Of a stretch of DNA of 64,000 bases, positions 36,801 to 50,100 are shown one piece after another. The DNA comes from Prinia subflava (lineage: Eukaryota; Chordata; Aves; Passeriformes; Cisticolidae), in assembly GCF_021018805.1 (NCBI RefSeq), contig NC_086259.1:16325501-16389500 (forward strand). The letters run 5' to 3'. Numbering within the stretch: the first letter of the stretch is position 1; every line of letters starts with the position of its first letter. The notes beneath the pieces are model-generated. The model made no database searches. It was not told the DNA's origin and was given only the letters and a program-made list of their open reading frames with translations. Made by a program: the position numbers and the translations under genes.

Positions 36801-39800
36801 GAAAAATCAAACCTCCTGGGAAGTTGTAGATCATGTGTGTACACACATCTCCAAATGTGTCTCCATGAACCACAGCAACCACAGTTCCACAAACCAAAGA
36901 ACACACGTGGCATTTGTGTCAGAAATTATGGACTGGATACTGAGCTTTGCATCTGAGGATGGGCAGAAACAATGTCAGAGTGCAGAGCTGGATCTGACCC
37001 TGTGCTTGAAAAAAAATCCAGTCATACTTGTTCTACAAATCATCACAGGTTATGTAGATTGTATATTAATTTTATCAATTACTTTAAAGCTTCAGATTGC
37101 CTTCAGTTCTTTGCAAGAAGGGGATTTTACCATATAAGGGAAGGAAGAACACCAAATATGTGAGGTGGCTATGAGGATGAAAGGAAAAATGAATCTGTTG
37201 AATGCTGCTCAGGGAGCTTTGCTGTACATCATATGAATTGTGGCTGGGGTTATGAAACTGATAAATCACGGAAAGTCTCAGTGGAGATGGAGTCAGCAAT
37301 TTCCTATTAGGACCATGTTATGTATCACTCAAGACTCACACAAAGGGGAGTATCAAAGCCTGGGAGTATTTTTTTTTTTTAAATCTGAGTGTTTGCTCTG
37401 GCTTAGCTGAGCAGTTTGGAAAAGCTGCATTTCACTGGACAGTTTGGAGAGTGGCTCCTGCTCCTGGGAGCTGCAAGTTCCATTGAGATCTCAAAGGCTG
37501 GCAGACAAATCCCAGGCCTGGTGTGGGCAGTGGGGACCACAGGAGATTCAGCATCTCTGCAGACTGAGAGGAACCCAAGGCCACAGAGGCCCAGTGTGAT
37601 GGAAATTTACCCCACCAACCCAGCTGGGCTGGACTATCCAGAATTTTAAGGATATGTAAATCAACAGGATACTATGAGTGGCACTTACTGCAGTCAGGGT
37701 TCTGCCAAAAGGATTTCCTTACCACTGCAGAGATTTTTAATTGTGCTCTGGAAAATAACCATTTTGAGTTGTTTGCAATGAAGCAATATGTTGGCAGGAG
37801 ACCACGTTTTAAAAAAAATAAGATTTATTTGTTATCTTCTCTGCTTCTATTGTGATAATTTTTAAAGTTCAACCTGCATTATGATCCATTCATTTATTCT
37901 ACTAATATCTTGGCACATCAAACGCCTACCAATTCAAAGCCCAGATTTTTCATTTCAGCAGATACCCAAAACTGCTGCTGAATTCCAACTATTATTAATG
38001 TGTATTTGGGCCTAATGGTTTTGTTTCTGTGTTTTTTTCTAGCAGCGTTCAATTCAGTGGGGGTTTCACTGTGTAAGTTCAGAAAACTGGCAGAATTACA
38101 GCCCCTGTTACACTTTTCTGTTGTCAAAAATAATATTGCTGTTGCAATTTCCAGAATCACTGAAAAATGTCCTTCAGCTGCAAGAACACAGAAGTGCCTT
38201 GCAAAGAGAAAAGCTTGATATCTGGCAATGTCCGTCCTTTTTTTTTTTTTGTCTTTCTGATACACGTGTTTGTTCCCTTTACAGACTTTAATCCAATATT
38301 TATTAAGCAGCTGATGATTGCTGTATTTTGATAAAGCCCTCAAAAAGACTCTTTAGCCAGATCATTAAAATTAAACACATGTTAAATCACCTTACTGAAG
38401 AGTGGTCTTTATGTGGAAAAATGGCCTTAAGCAGATGCGTGTAGCTCTCCAAGGGTCAAACACAGCTCACAGATGAATTTCATTCCCCATTCCTGTGAGA
38501 GGTGTAGATGCAGATAAGAGGGCAAAGTTTGGCCCCTTTATAATGACGTGTGTAACAACAAAGGCTCTGCAAACACGTGGGCTCAGCTGTGCTGCTGCCA
38601 GCTCCTCTTGCAGGGCTGCCTCTAATCGGGTTTCCTTGAAAGCGCCATTACACAATTTTGGCAACATCTTCACTAGGGAGCAGAAATTGAAATACTCCAT
38701 TTCATTCCCTGGTAATTTGTTCCTATTCTCTGTTAGCAAAAGCAAGCTGAACACGTGTAAACTTCTCATTTAGGCCTTTCAGTGGAAAGTGGAAGGAACA
38801 ATAGTCAAGTCTCTAATAGTCCCAGTGGAAACCCTTACTCAGCACGTTGATCTGAACAAAGGTGACCCCCTGAAAAGGAATGGAATTGTCCAGACAAAAT
38901 ACAGGGAAATAAATCTGTAAGTTATTTGAACCCCATTAAAGTGTTACACCAAGTCACTTAAGCTGTCATTTATGAGAACCAGCAGAGACTTTAATAGCTA
39001 ACAATTAACTGGGGGGATGTTGAGGAAAAGGTAGCATGAAAGAGATTATTTTCATGGATGAACATTTTATCAGGGGAATGTTGAAAATGTTGAAAATGTC
39101 AGGAATGGCTGTTGTTCATTGAATAGCAGTGCCTGGGCTGAGCTGGAACATGACACTGGCAACCTACTAAGGAATAAATAATGTCACTGTCATGCATTTG
39201 GGGTCCTCAAAATAAACTAAAACAGAAAGTTCAGGAAGAGCTTTAGAAATAAAACATCTTGGATTTCCCTTAACATATTTTTCAAAGTGCACGGTCCCTC
39301 ATGGGATGACAGCTGATTCAGTAAAGGCAGTTTTTCTTCCTCATTGTATTTTCCTCATCTGCCAGTTAAATACTTTTAAATATTTCAATTAATGCACATT
39401 CACAGCACTTGGCTTTCTATGAAGTTGTTTGGGGTTTTAGACAGTCATCATTTAATCCACTTTACACAATGCATATAGAAGTATCAAATGGTGTCTTTTC
39501 CAGATATACTTCCAAGATTATGTAGATCTGTGATCTTAAGTTTGTAGATCATTTAAGTGAATGTAACAATGGAATACAATAAGAGTGATTCCCAAACTGT
39601 GCAAGCGATAAAGCACTGGTCGGATAATGAACTGCTAATTATTTGTCAATTGAACAGATGTGCAGGAATTTATATTTCATCTCTTCATTTGTATTTTGTC
39701 AGGTCTGGCAAGGGCATTCTTGTGACAGAATCCTTAGAAGAGAATATAATGGTGAGAAAGGTGATATTAAAAATTATTAAGTCAAAATTGAGTCAAGTGG

Positions 39801-42800
39801 ACTGTAGTCACTAAGGATGTTCACAGTTCATCTAGGAAGAATTAAGATGTTAAATATGAAATTCCCCTACTGCCAATGAATGAATCATCCATCAGTCTGT
39901 GTATTTTGTCATACATTAATTGTACTTGCCAACACAAGTTCAGTGAGAAGTTCCTCAGGTCTACTGATGACACAAGGCTCTGTAGACAGAGTATTATATG
40001 TGTGACAGGCATATATAGTTATATACCTGTATACAAACCAGATTATTGTTAACTTCCTGAAGAAAATACCTAACGGTAAGTCTTAATAATAATGAACTCA
40101 AAAGGGCAGATTGATAAAATACCAAAATCATCTGAAAATGCAGTTAGGAATTAATCTTATTTTCAAGATGTATTCAGTTAATTTAGGAAATAAACAGTGG
40201 CAGCAGCACTTTCAAAACTAGAGGGTTTCTCTAGGCAGAGCAATCAATCCCAGCTCCACCATCTCAACTCAGCAGGACTCAAGTTCTAGGGTGGACCCAC
40301 AGAAGAAGCCACAGTTTTCCTGAATAGACTCATGTCATCATTTTAATTATGTTTTAATTTTTAAGTTACAGTCTAGAGACAGCAAGATAATTCCCCTATT
40401 GATTTTTTTTGCAATTCTTTGGCAGCTAAATTAGAATAGCCAAGAGAATTCCAAATTTGTGTTCTTTTTGCCTGGCACCTGAACAAATTAAATCTCTCAG
40501 TTTGTAGGAAAATTAGGTCATAACAACAAGGTTCACTGCAGGACTTCACAGTATCCATGGGAGAAAGGAAGACTGATGCTTGGAGAGAAAGCCTAGAATG
40601 TCCTAAGTTAATTAAGCATAACAGCAGAGATAGATTGTGTATTTGTTCAGATCATGGCACTGATTTGAAACTCTCTGAATTTCAGGACATTCACCTTTGG
40701 GGAAACAGTGGGACCAGAAACAGACCCCTATAAAGAAATGCAGCAACTAGCACGGAAGTGAAGGCCACAGGGAGATGATTCCTTGAGCTCTGCAGACAAT
40801 TTGAGAGAAAAAAAGGTGAATTCTCCTTCAGGATGCAACCGAGCAGAAAATCAGCCAGCCCAAACACACACAATTTTAGCCATCTCTGCAAATTACCCTT
40901 AAATAATAAAGAAAGCAGTCAGAATTTATTTCTGAAGAGTTTTCAACATTGACCAGGATACACTTTTTTTAAAAGCAACACTGATTAAAGTAAAAATTCT
41001 CCAAAGTGAATGCATAAAAAGAGGGGGTGTGTGGATTGTACTTGCCCATGTCCTGCTTCAGACAGCTGCAGTTCTCAGCTCTGCAGCTTGTTTTGGGTGG
41101 TGCTGTGGTAAGGAATATTCTTCTTTTCCAAAATTGTATGCCTGCCTTTGACCTGAGCACCCTTCTCATTGCTCTGCAATCATCTGCACCATTGATTTCA
41201 GTGAAATTGCTTCTATCTAAAGCAATTAAAATAATGCAGGAAAGATACATCACCTTGAGTCTAAGCCAGCTGGTTCAGGAAGAAATCCTGACATCCTTTT
41301 GCTGCCTTGTTTTAAAAGAGACAGTGCAAAACAACAATTGCACTGGACCACTAGGGGAAGATGGGCAGTCAGCATGAGTTACCAGCTGGCAAAAGGTTTA
41401 CAAAGGATTGTTCAGGGGCCAGGATTGCAAGCAGCAAACAGAGCTCCAGGCTAAGAAAGTTTACTGTAACATAATTCATAATTTAAAAATAAATAGCATT
41501 CAATGGAACTTTGCATTTTCAAAGGACTGTAGAAATAAAGGGAATAATGTTGTACTGAAGCATCTCAGATATCACAGAAAGAGAAGCAAAGATTCAGTTT
41601 TCTTTGCTATTTATTTATATATACAAACTGCACAAGTCAACCAATGGAGATGACTGCAAAGAAGGGCAAGGGATGCATCCATTAGCACCACTGAAACAAG
41701 TAAAGAGACTTTTCAAACATGGAAAGAAAACTCTTGGATTCAGTAAATTATTCCTTCCTTCCCTTGCCCCTTGTCCCAAGGGCAGCATGTATTTGTTGGA
41801 CAAACCCATCTGTTTGTCAAACCTGTTGCTAATTTTGCCCAAGGCTACCTCAGATTCTGGTCCCAAGAGCTGGGTCTGCTTCTTCCACATTAAACCACAG
41901 TTCCTACCATGCAACTCTTCCTGCTGAACTAAGTACTTAAACATATTCTGCTGCTAAAATCAGCTGGAAACCTCATATCCACCCCTACTGAGGATTTCTG
42001 AGCTGTGAGTGGCTTGAAGTATCTCACTGTCTGCTTCAGCCCGGACCCCAGAGCAGAAAAGTCAAACAGAGATAATAAATAATGATAAGACATTTAACTT
42101 AGTAACAAAGCTGTACCATTTCTATAAGGAATTTTTCCTTTCAGGTGAGAAAAGCTGTGAGGTTTTTGCTAATATGCCAATGAGTGATTTATAAGTGAGA
42201 GTGCCCATTTATTTTTCTCCGAAAAAAAAATCCCACAGCTGTAAATCCACAGCTCAGCATTGGCCAACTTCAGGATTGCCAGCACATGTGTCAGGACTTC
42301 AAGAAGGAACTGAAAATGTTTTTATCTCTAAGCAAGTGAAAGAATGGAGCTAGATGGAAAAGGGGAAATTGCTGCTGGTTAAGCAAAGATTTTGTTGTTC
42401 TATTTTAGTTTGTTAAAGTGAGTTTATAGCAAAACAATAATCCAGATTTTAGAAAATGAGATTGATTAATCCACAATCTTTACAGTTCCAGATTTCTGTC
42501 AGTTGTAGATAATTCTAAGGGGACTTTCCCAGTGTGGATTCCAGGAGATTCCCAATATCCTTGCCATTGTCTGTCTCACATGACAAACCCATCCTTGGCC
42601 TTAGGGGCTGACAGTCTGCAGGCCCAGTTTTTTTCCTTCTACTAAATGAAATTATTCTGCACTCATACATGATTTACTTTCCTCTTGTGTGTTCCACTTT
42701 GGAAGAATTTCAGAAATAAAAGAAAGTCTCATGGTTCAGCAAACAAAACAGGAGAATTTCTAGTCAGGAAAATTTAGTACCTACACAATATGAGGGCATT

Positions 42801-44037
42801 TTTTTCAAGCAGTTTTAGTTCTTTCCTTGAGCTGAATAGAGCAACTAAAGACAATTTCTACTTATTTACCTGACTGTAATCCATTAATAAGAACATTGTA
42901 ACTTTCCCTTGCCTACCTGCAGTATGATTTTCCCTAATTTGCTACAGAGGTGCCCATGCTGATGCACTAATAAAAGAAATTCCTGCTTAGCTATAGGTTC
43001 ATTTCACAGATAGGATATGAAAGAGGTTGTAGGTTTAAAAAAAAAACAGCTGTGAAACCACTGGACTGCTGAAAATACTAAGCACTACTGCTATAGCAAT
43101 CATTTGTGAAAATTCATATATTGCATCCTCAGTGAAGTCAGCTCTAGGTAGCTAAAGGATAGATTTCTCTTTGCAAAATGGGGATGTTCTACCAGGTTTT
43201 TGTGTACCTCACACCCACAGCACATTTCACTTTCTGCTTTGGGTTAGAACATCAAAAAGCACATTTTAAAGACACCAGACCTTGTTTTCAACAACTTCTA
43301 GTCAAGCTTTTCACCCATTTTCCCTCCCCTGCTGATGTTCTGTAAGATAAGGCATGAAATTTTTCCTATTGTCACAGTTTTATTACTCAGAAATTTATTT
43401 TTAAATGTTCCACTGATCACCATTTCCTGCTGAAGGAGGTAATGTTTACTTGCACCATTTGCATTCAAAACAAGCAGAGCTACAAGGGGAGAGGAATTTA
43501 TTCACACACATCATTACTTCCGCCAGATTCCATGTCAGAAATTGCTGCGATTTGTGGCACTTAGATTGAAAGTATCAAACCACCCCCAAAATTCATAAGA
43601 CCCTTGTGGGTGAAAGTAATTCCCAGGAATTTCCAGAGAAAGGTAGAGGAAAAAGGATTTTCATATTTAGAAAGAGCTCCATTTTACAGTGTCTTTTTTG
43701 ACTTCTGTAGATCAATCCAAAGACAATATTTCCTCAGTGCCTGTCAATCTGATAAGCATGGAGAATAATGGACATACAAATATTAAATGTGCACACTACA
43801 AAAAATACCCTTACATAAAAATTTGGCAGCTGCTTAAATCAACATTAACATATTCACATCAGGCTTTTGTGAGTAAGCTTGCAATCTTCAGCTTCTGTTT
43901 CACAAATAACAACAAAAGTGGATGTTTTCTTAGAGCAGAAGAAGGCATTTCAAATGCATTAAGAAATTAAAAGGCATATTTCCTAAACAAACACACCAGC
44001 TCAAACAAATTATGGTCCTTCCTTCACCCAGCATCCT
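30861..44037. other. Long non-coding AT-rich stretch
   Basis: These 13 kb hold no recognisable gene. The longest open frame of the window, 160 codons at 32193-32675 (plus), lies here; its peptide has no domain, signal peptide or repeat I can recognise, and no promoter or splice context supports it. A 141-codon minus-strand frame at 37918-38343 is equally featureless. A moderately GC-rich patch lies at 37400-37650. Short simple repeats include TTTAG x4.6 at 35429-35451. A CTCF-like word, CCACTAGGGGAAG, lies at 41348-41360. The segment 33120-33320 resembles conserved non-coding DNA in texture. Confidence 0.5.
35429..35451 (+). repeat. (TTTAG)n short tandem repeat
   Basis: Four full TTTAG units followed by TTT. 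It is a small pentanucleotide microsatellite, not the vertebrate telomere repeat TTAGGG. Confidence 0.9.
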
Positions 44038-44057
44038 TTAATACTTATAAGTATTAA
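44038..44057. repeat. Perfect 20-bp palindrome
   Basis: TTAATACTTATAAGTATTAA is identical to its own reverse complement. A perfect palindrome of this length is uncommon, though AT-rich sequence makes it more likely. It has no loop, so it could be a dimeric protein-binding site or chance. Confidence 0.9.
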
Positions 44058-44327
44058 TGTTTCTCCAGGAGATAAAGGGATCTAGAAGGTGCTTCATAAT
44101 TTCAGCTCTACTCAGACACCCTTATTGACAGACGTTTCTAATATAGATAAGAAAGATGGAGCGGATATTAAAGTGGAACATCTCCCCATCTCCTCTTTGT
44201 TATTCCAGCAGAGATTTACCTCGAGCCCTTTCTCCGTGCTGGGGAGCTGCTCTCAGTTATTGCAGGTGCCACTGTGGTCTGCCCGGGAGGGAGAGGCATT
44301 GGAGTGGTCACCCTCTCCAGCAGTGAG

Positions 44328-44333
<6 letters not shown>

Positions 44334-44363
<30 letters not shown>
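44334..44363. repeat. (TA)n microsatellite
   Basis: About 15 uninterrupted TA units. It accounts for Tyr-Ile repeat peptides that appear in open frames on both strands here (for example 44089-44418 plus and 44253-44459 minus), so those frames should not be taken as genes. Immediately upstream the sequence is GC-richer (44230-44320). The repeat is expected to vary in length between individuals. Confidence 0.95.
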
Positions 44364-44364
<1 letters not shown>

Positions 44365-46224
44365 TGCTCATTAGAAAAAAGAATGGGGGGGAGAGTGTCA
44401 GTGGAAAGGAGAACATGAGAAAAGAAAAAAAAAAAAACAAAACCAGAATTATTGCTCAATAAGAAAATGAAGGGAAATTAAAAACGTCTCACATTATGCA
44501 TTTTCATTCATATACATGTATTTGCTGTCAGATATACAGTGCTTATAAACAATATATTTCAGGCAAAGGTGGGATTTCTTTCTTAGTTTTCAGCAGTTTT
44601 CTGCTGTGGCATCATTTTTTGATGGTAACAAAAGCCCCAGTGTAACACACGTAATCCTGTGAGCACAGGCTTGCGTTTCCTTTGAATTTTCCGTGTATTT
44701 AGCTCAAGAAGCGCCAGTGCCAGCTGAAGCCAGGCTGGTTTGCTCTCTGCTTTGGCCATTAGATGGCAGGCAGCTGAGCGGCCTTCACTGTGCTCCCTGT
44801 CCTTCACATCGGGAAATCAGCAGGAAAATCCTGCTCTCTTGAAATGAGCTCGCTTGCCACCCACTCTGATACCCACAGCATCCCAAAAGCCTTCAGAGTT
44901 CCTCTCCTTCTTTTGACTCCCAAACAGCACATTGCAGCAACCCCAACCCTGCAGTAAAACCACACATCTGCCATTCCTTCCTCCATCCCTGACAGTCAGT
45001 GGCACTCAACTTTCAGCAGAAAGCATCATCCCACCCTCCATTCCCCACCATTTGTGCACTCAGGATTAATCTCTGCAGTGAAGTAATTGGTCTCATCTGA
45101 ACTATGACTGATTTCCCCATGGCAAGATTTCTGAACAGTACAGAAAATGCCTGACGGTGCTCTCCTGGTAAAGAGCTGTTCAAGCAAGGGAGTACAGCTG
45201 CACGCTCAGAGCCTCCTCTTTGGATCAGCCTGTGATATTTGCAAGGGCATTTATCTACCTGTGCCAAACAGACCTTGTTTTTCATAAGGCAGTGATATCA
45301 TCTATGCACGACTGCTGACATCAGGAGCACATTTGTAATGCACAGAAACAGATCTGTGCACGGAAACATGTCTCACAAATGCAATCCATTCCTGCTCTTC
45401 AGACATCCCCATATGAAAATCCATTCTATGGTGTAATTGCATTGTTAATCTTCAAAGAATGCCAAACCATTAATGGAAAAATGCTCCCCTCTGCCACATT
45501 AAATTCAGGAAATTCCCAGCCAGTGTAATTTGAATGAGGTGCGACTGGTGGTGTGACTTTCTCAGTGGTGACAGAGCTGTGAACATGTGCATCAACAGCA
45601 CAAGAGACCTCTGCCAATATGAGCTGTGGAAATAGAGTTTCATATAGATTTTCATTACTTATAGCTTCTGTCCCATATAAATGGCCCAATCAAAAAAAAA
45701 AAAAATTCTTGCAGAGTCTTTTTACCAACAGCATCTACCTGGAAGACCTGCATCCACAGAAGCTGCTGTAAAACAAGCAGGGTGGGGTTTGTGTGGGTTT
45801 TTTGCAGCCCAGCTTCATGATGTGTTTGAATAGCGTCAGTATGAGACACAGACAAGCATAAGTCAATGGGAATCTTTATCTGTGGCATATTTTAAAGTAG
45901 GGATAATGCAAACACACATGCACCTGCACACAGTGCATGGATTATATTCCTTTATGACAGCACTGAAAGCAGCGCCAGCTTTTGAAAATGTGGACAGGGT
46001 AAAGTATCTACAGGAACAAATTTACAATAGAGGTAGGAGGTATTATAAAAGTCATAGTGATTTACAGATCTACAAAAGTTATTATCAACAGACATCAACA
46101 TAATCTGTTAGTCATTCATGAGCTGTACCCTATCCAACAACAAACTTCCTAAAGATTTTCTTGAAAAGTCCAGGACCCTTGCGGTCATCCTAAATTCAGA
46201 GAAAGAAATGAATGTTTATGTGCT
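44364..46224. other. Non-coding stretch
   Basis: No gene is recognisable. A-runs lie at about 44410-44430 and 45690-45705. Short frames on the minus strand (for example 44583-44807 and 45013-45285) have no known motif. A CTCF-like motif lies at 44756-44769 (separate entry). Confidence 0.5.
44756..44769 (+). promoter_or_regulatory. Candidate CTCF-like motif
   Basis: CCATTAGATGGCAG fits the CTCF core pattern CC-A-N-T/C-AG-G/A-G/T-GGC-A/G well, with only the fourth position off. It is the best CTCF-like word I noticed in the window. The call rests on the short motif alone; binding is unproven. Confidence 0.35.
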
Positions 46225-46260
46225 GTTACCTGAAGCATGGAAGGGCATGCTTCAAGTAAC
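46225..46260. repeat. 15-bp stem-loop
   Basis: GTTACCTGAAGCATG at 46225-46239 pairs with CATGCTTCAAGTAAC at 46246-46260 over a 6-nt loop, GAAGGG. There is one mismatched position, which becomes a G-U pair in a minus-strand RNA. No flanking repeat or gene explains it. Confidence 0.85.
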
Positions 46261-46394
46261 ATAAAAGGCATAAAAAATTGCTCTAATATTGTATGAGGAA
46301 AAGCCCAACATAATACTGTGCAAAAGACTCTTTCTCCAGTTATGCTTTTGCATTCTGACCTCTCAGAATTCTCTTATTCAAAAAGGTGTGGGTT

Positions 46395-47100
46395 GGTTCG
46401 CTGTGCCCAGGTACAGCTCTGCAAAGGCAGCCCTTCCCCATAAGGCCCCGGTATGGGTGATAAAATGGAGAGGGCCTGAGTGTGTTAAGAGGTGAGAGGT
46501 GGATAGATCCTGTCTTGCCCTCTCAGGAGCTGGGAAAACTCATCTCACATTCCTGCACCCACGGCTCCAGCGGACTGTCAGCTGGCTTGCAAGGGTTGTT
46601 CACCTGCATGCCCTGCTTGGTTAGCACTGCACCTCCATCCCTGAGCACAGCTCCAGGAACAGACACTGCCCTGATTCATCACCACAAGGGCCTGGATTTG
46701 AAGTTAATCCTCATCCCTCCCTCAGCTCAGAACCACACTTCAGATGCACCTTGCTCCCTTGCACACCCCCTCAGCCCGCGAGCTGGGGATTCCGCTGTCC
46801 GCTGCAGAAACAATTACTTCTGCAAATGAAACTCAAGGGCTGTGCACTACATTATCTCGATCAGAAATTAATACTTTGGCAAGCTGGGATTTGAACACAT
46901 GCCCAAGACGCAGAGGCTGCAGCTGCTGGTGCCTGGTCCTGTGTACAGGGTATTTTGGGGCTTGTCTGCAGTTCAAAGCTTTTTGCACCGCGCTCTCCAA
47001 AAAGAGCACAAGGCACACCATGGCCAAGCTTGGCACACACCCCTGTCAGCCTCTGGGTGCAGACTTCCATGTGCTTCCATCATGGAATTAAATGTGGAGT
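46395..47100. other. GC-richer block with overlapping chance frames
   Basis: Composition is richer in G and C than the flanks. Two plus-strand frames of 115 codons (46482-46829 and 46744-47091) overlap in different frames and face minus-strand frames of 67-69 codons. None has a recognisable domain, and mutual overlap in several frames argues against coding. A word resembling an antisense tRNA T-arm, GGGATTTGAAC, lies near 46886, but no cloverleaf can be built around it. Confidence 0.4.
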
Positions 47101-50100
47101 TTGCTTATAAATTCCCCCGGTGGGTAATGAATAACACTGCTTTCTTTCATTAATGTTAGGAGGTTTTCTTATGGCCTGTATTCCACGTGCTCTGGAAATA
47201 ATTTTGACAAATACTACATCAGACTATGTGTGTTTGCTGCACAATAGATATCATCCACTTATGCTATCTTTCAATATGCAGAGGGATAAATATGAATCCC
47301 ACGTGTGGGAAATTGTTAATATTACAGCACACAAGAAATCTTTGTGAATATTCTCGTAATATATTATTCATTACACAAAGTGCTTGAAGACTGAGAGTTC
47401 CCATGACTACGGTATAAAACCAGTTTACTCATAGTATAAACTGTGAGTTCAAAAACACGACCCAACATAAGTTACTGCAGAAAATCACAACAATGCAGGT
47501 TATTGTTCAGTGTAGAATGACTAAACATCAGCAGTACTTATTGTAGATGTGATCATCTACAGATACCTGTGCTTGGGCCTTTTCTCCCTGGCACTCCCAT
47601 ATCCCAGATTTCCAGACCTAATTCTTACCACATTACCTCTACCTCATTTAGACCCTTAGTCCTACCCTTGTTTCCTGGAAATGTACACCAAGATTCTTTT
47701 AATATCTCATTATTTAGCAGCACTAGAAATTTTAACTTAGTTAAATACACACTGCACATGTTGCTGAATTGCCCTCACTGATTCTCTACTGTTCAGAAGA
47801 CACTTGTAATATGAGCCACAATTAGTTTTCAAAAGTGCCTACATGACCTTAAAGCCCAAGTTTTTGAATCTGATTTAGCATTTTTCTCTCAGGTTTTGAA
47901 AACCTGATCAAACTTTGAACTTGAAACTTTATGCGCAGAACCATTCCTGGTTTGATTGTGCATCTTCAGTTTAGCCCAGTTGGATGTGTTAAAACTCTTC
48001 TACATCATCATTACACCTGTGTTTGGGTTACAACTCCTTTACAAAACTTTGTATAGACTGCCCTTTACAGTGGCACGAATGATCCCAGCAGGATATTCGT
48101 GTGTCATCATCTTCACATAATCACTTTCTGCCTAGAAGAACACACACTGGCCTGTCACTGCAGTAATTGGTCTAAATTATTTTTGTGTGATGTTTTACAA
48201 GTTCAGTGAAATAATGCAAAGACCTCATGATGGATAAATTCAGTTAAAATCTTTTAAAAGCCATTATTCTTAGACTACTATTCCTATTAGACTACAAATT
48301 ACTGATTTAACAATGATTTGATGTTGGACTGGAGGAGTTCTTATAACTCCACAAAGGAAAATACACACTCCAGTGCTGGCCATATTTCCACCCGTGTATC
48401 TGAATTATTAAATCTGCAATCTCTGTTCCAAAGTAAATGTTCACAACTTCTCCTTCTACACCATCCAGTCTGGATGTATTTCCCTTCCTATGTTTATGGT
48501 TTTCTCAACTATTTGCTGGGTTGTCCATTTCTATCTCTTTAGTTTGATTTGATCACTCTCAATATTATATTATTTTTTTTCTTGCTACAGTACTTTGGTG
48601 ATTTAGTTTGGATATTCCTTCCTGGCTTTTTTAGAGCATCTGACTTTGGCTATTTCCAGGTTTAGCTGCATAGCAGAGTACAAGAAAAAAGAAAATGAAG
48701 ATAAAAAACTCCCCACACAGGAATACGCTGTAAGTATAGAACAGGTAATTGGAAGGACATCAACTAAATCCTTTTCAACAAACTACTTTATCACAGACTT
48801 CAAAAATAAAGCCATTAATATCCATTAAGAATAAAACTCTAGCACAGAGCTTATTCCAGCAGGAAAAGTCACTGCCTTTGACCAGGGTTATCTTCTGAAA
48901 CGTTGTCCACCCTTCTGAACCTGCAGAAGGTTCCCTGAAAGTGGAGCCATCCCTGGGGTTACAGAGGTTGCACAGAGGACGTCACTAAGCAAAGCCAGGT
49001 GTGAGGAGGGGTTGACCACACTTCCAAAAACTGTGCACAGACCCTGTGCTCCAGATGGAACTGCTGTGGCTCCCTCCTCACCCGCAGCTGTCCAAGCCAC
49101 CGAGGGCAACTTGGTGGCTTGCTGACATCTACTCATTAAACTCAGACAATATTTGGTCTCTGACTTCATTAGGAGTTGCCTCCAGCCTTAATGGCTTGAA
49201 AACAAGGCTTTTAAGCATCTGCTTTTTCCTTAAATTAAAATTTAAAAAGCATCTGAGACATCCAAGAAATTTTATTTTGAACTGCTTTTAAAAATGAAAA
49301 GGAAGTTAGAGGAATATTAATTAGCATTAGAGATGAGGACTTGCAAGGCAATAGCAGCTTGGTATGGCTTGAAACTGCTTTATAAGCCCATTAGAAATGA
49401 GGTTCCTGACACAAATAGCAGAGAGCTTAAACTTACTGCTCCTTTGCAGCAAACAAAGAAGGACATAAACAATATATTTTGCTTGGTTAATTGATATTAT
49501 TCTGATAACTGTTTCCATGACCACCAGCTGTACACTTCTGCTTGATTTCTGCTTTTGCCAGCCTTTTAGACACTTAAGTCATCTCACTTCTGAGCAGGTA
49601 GAACCCACTCAAAATTCTCTTTATAAATTGTTACAGCTTTAAAAAAGACTATGCAGGTTTGTTGTCGTATGAATCCTTATGCCTTTGGATCATCTCAATG
49701 ACTAATAGCACCCATTATGACTTTTAAACTTGACAGATGTCAGCTTAGCATCATATTTAGAAGATAATCATGTGTAACTTATGCTGTAACTAAGTAAATT
49801 GCAGTAAACAAGCAGCAAAAGTCACTGTCAGTAAACAGAGCAGACGACAATTCTGAAACAAGGTCTGCGGTTTCCAAACTAACTGCTTTTCATTTTAATC
49901 TTTCATAAGTAGCACAGAATAGACCTTTGTTAGTGTGTCTCATACTTACAGTTATGGCTCATAAATTATAGTTCTGAGAAAAATATATAATTTTGAATAG
50001 AATTGGCTGAATAATTCATTGCAGTTACACTTGTCTGCAAGTGTCATTGGCAAGTAGATCACGGTCATCTTAGCAGTATTCATTATTTAAAATGATTTCC

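Noticed and set aside
37918..38343. 141-codon minus-strand frame as a gene
   Set aside because: The Lys-rich start comes from a T-run on the plus strand (about 38239-38250), no domain is visible, and nothing around it supports expression.
41348..41360. CCACTAGGGGAAG as a CTCF site
   Set aside because: The first nine bases fit, but the essential GGC at the end is missing, so it was noted only in the regional entry.
44089..44462. Open frames with Tyr-Ile repeats
   Set aside because: They are translations of the (TA)n microsatellite on both strands.
46875..46900. Antisense tRNA T-arm-like word GGGATTTGAAC
   Set aside because: No acceptor, D or anticodon arm can be paired around it on the minus strand, and it does not continue as a MIR.
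46482..47091. Two 115-codon frames as a coding region
   Set aside because: They overlap in different frames and face further frames on the other strand, which is typical of stop-poor GC-richer DNA. No known protein is recognisable.
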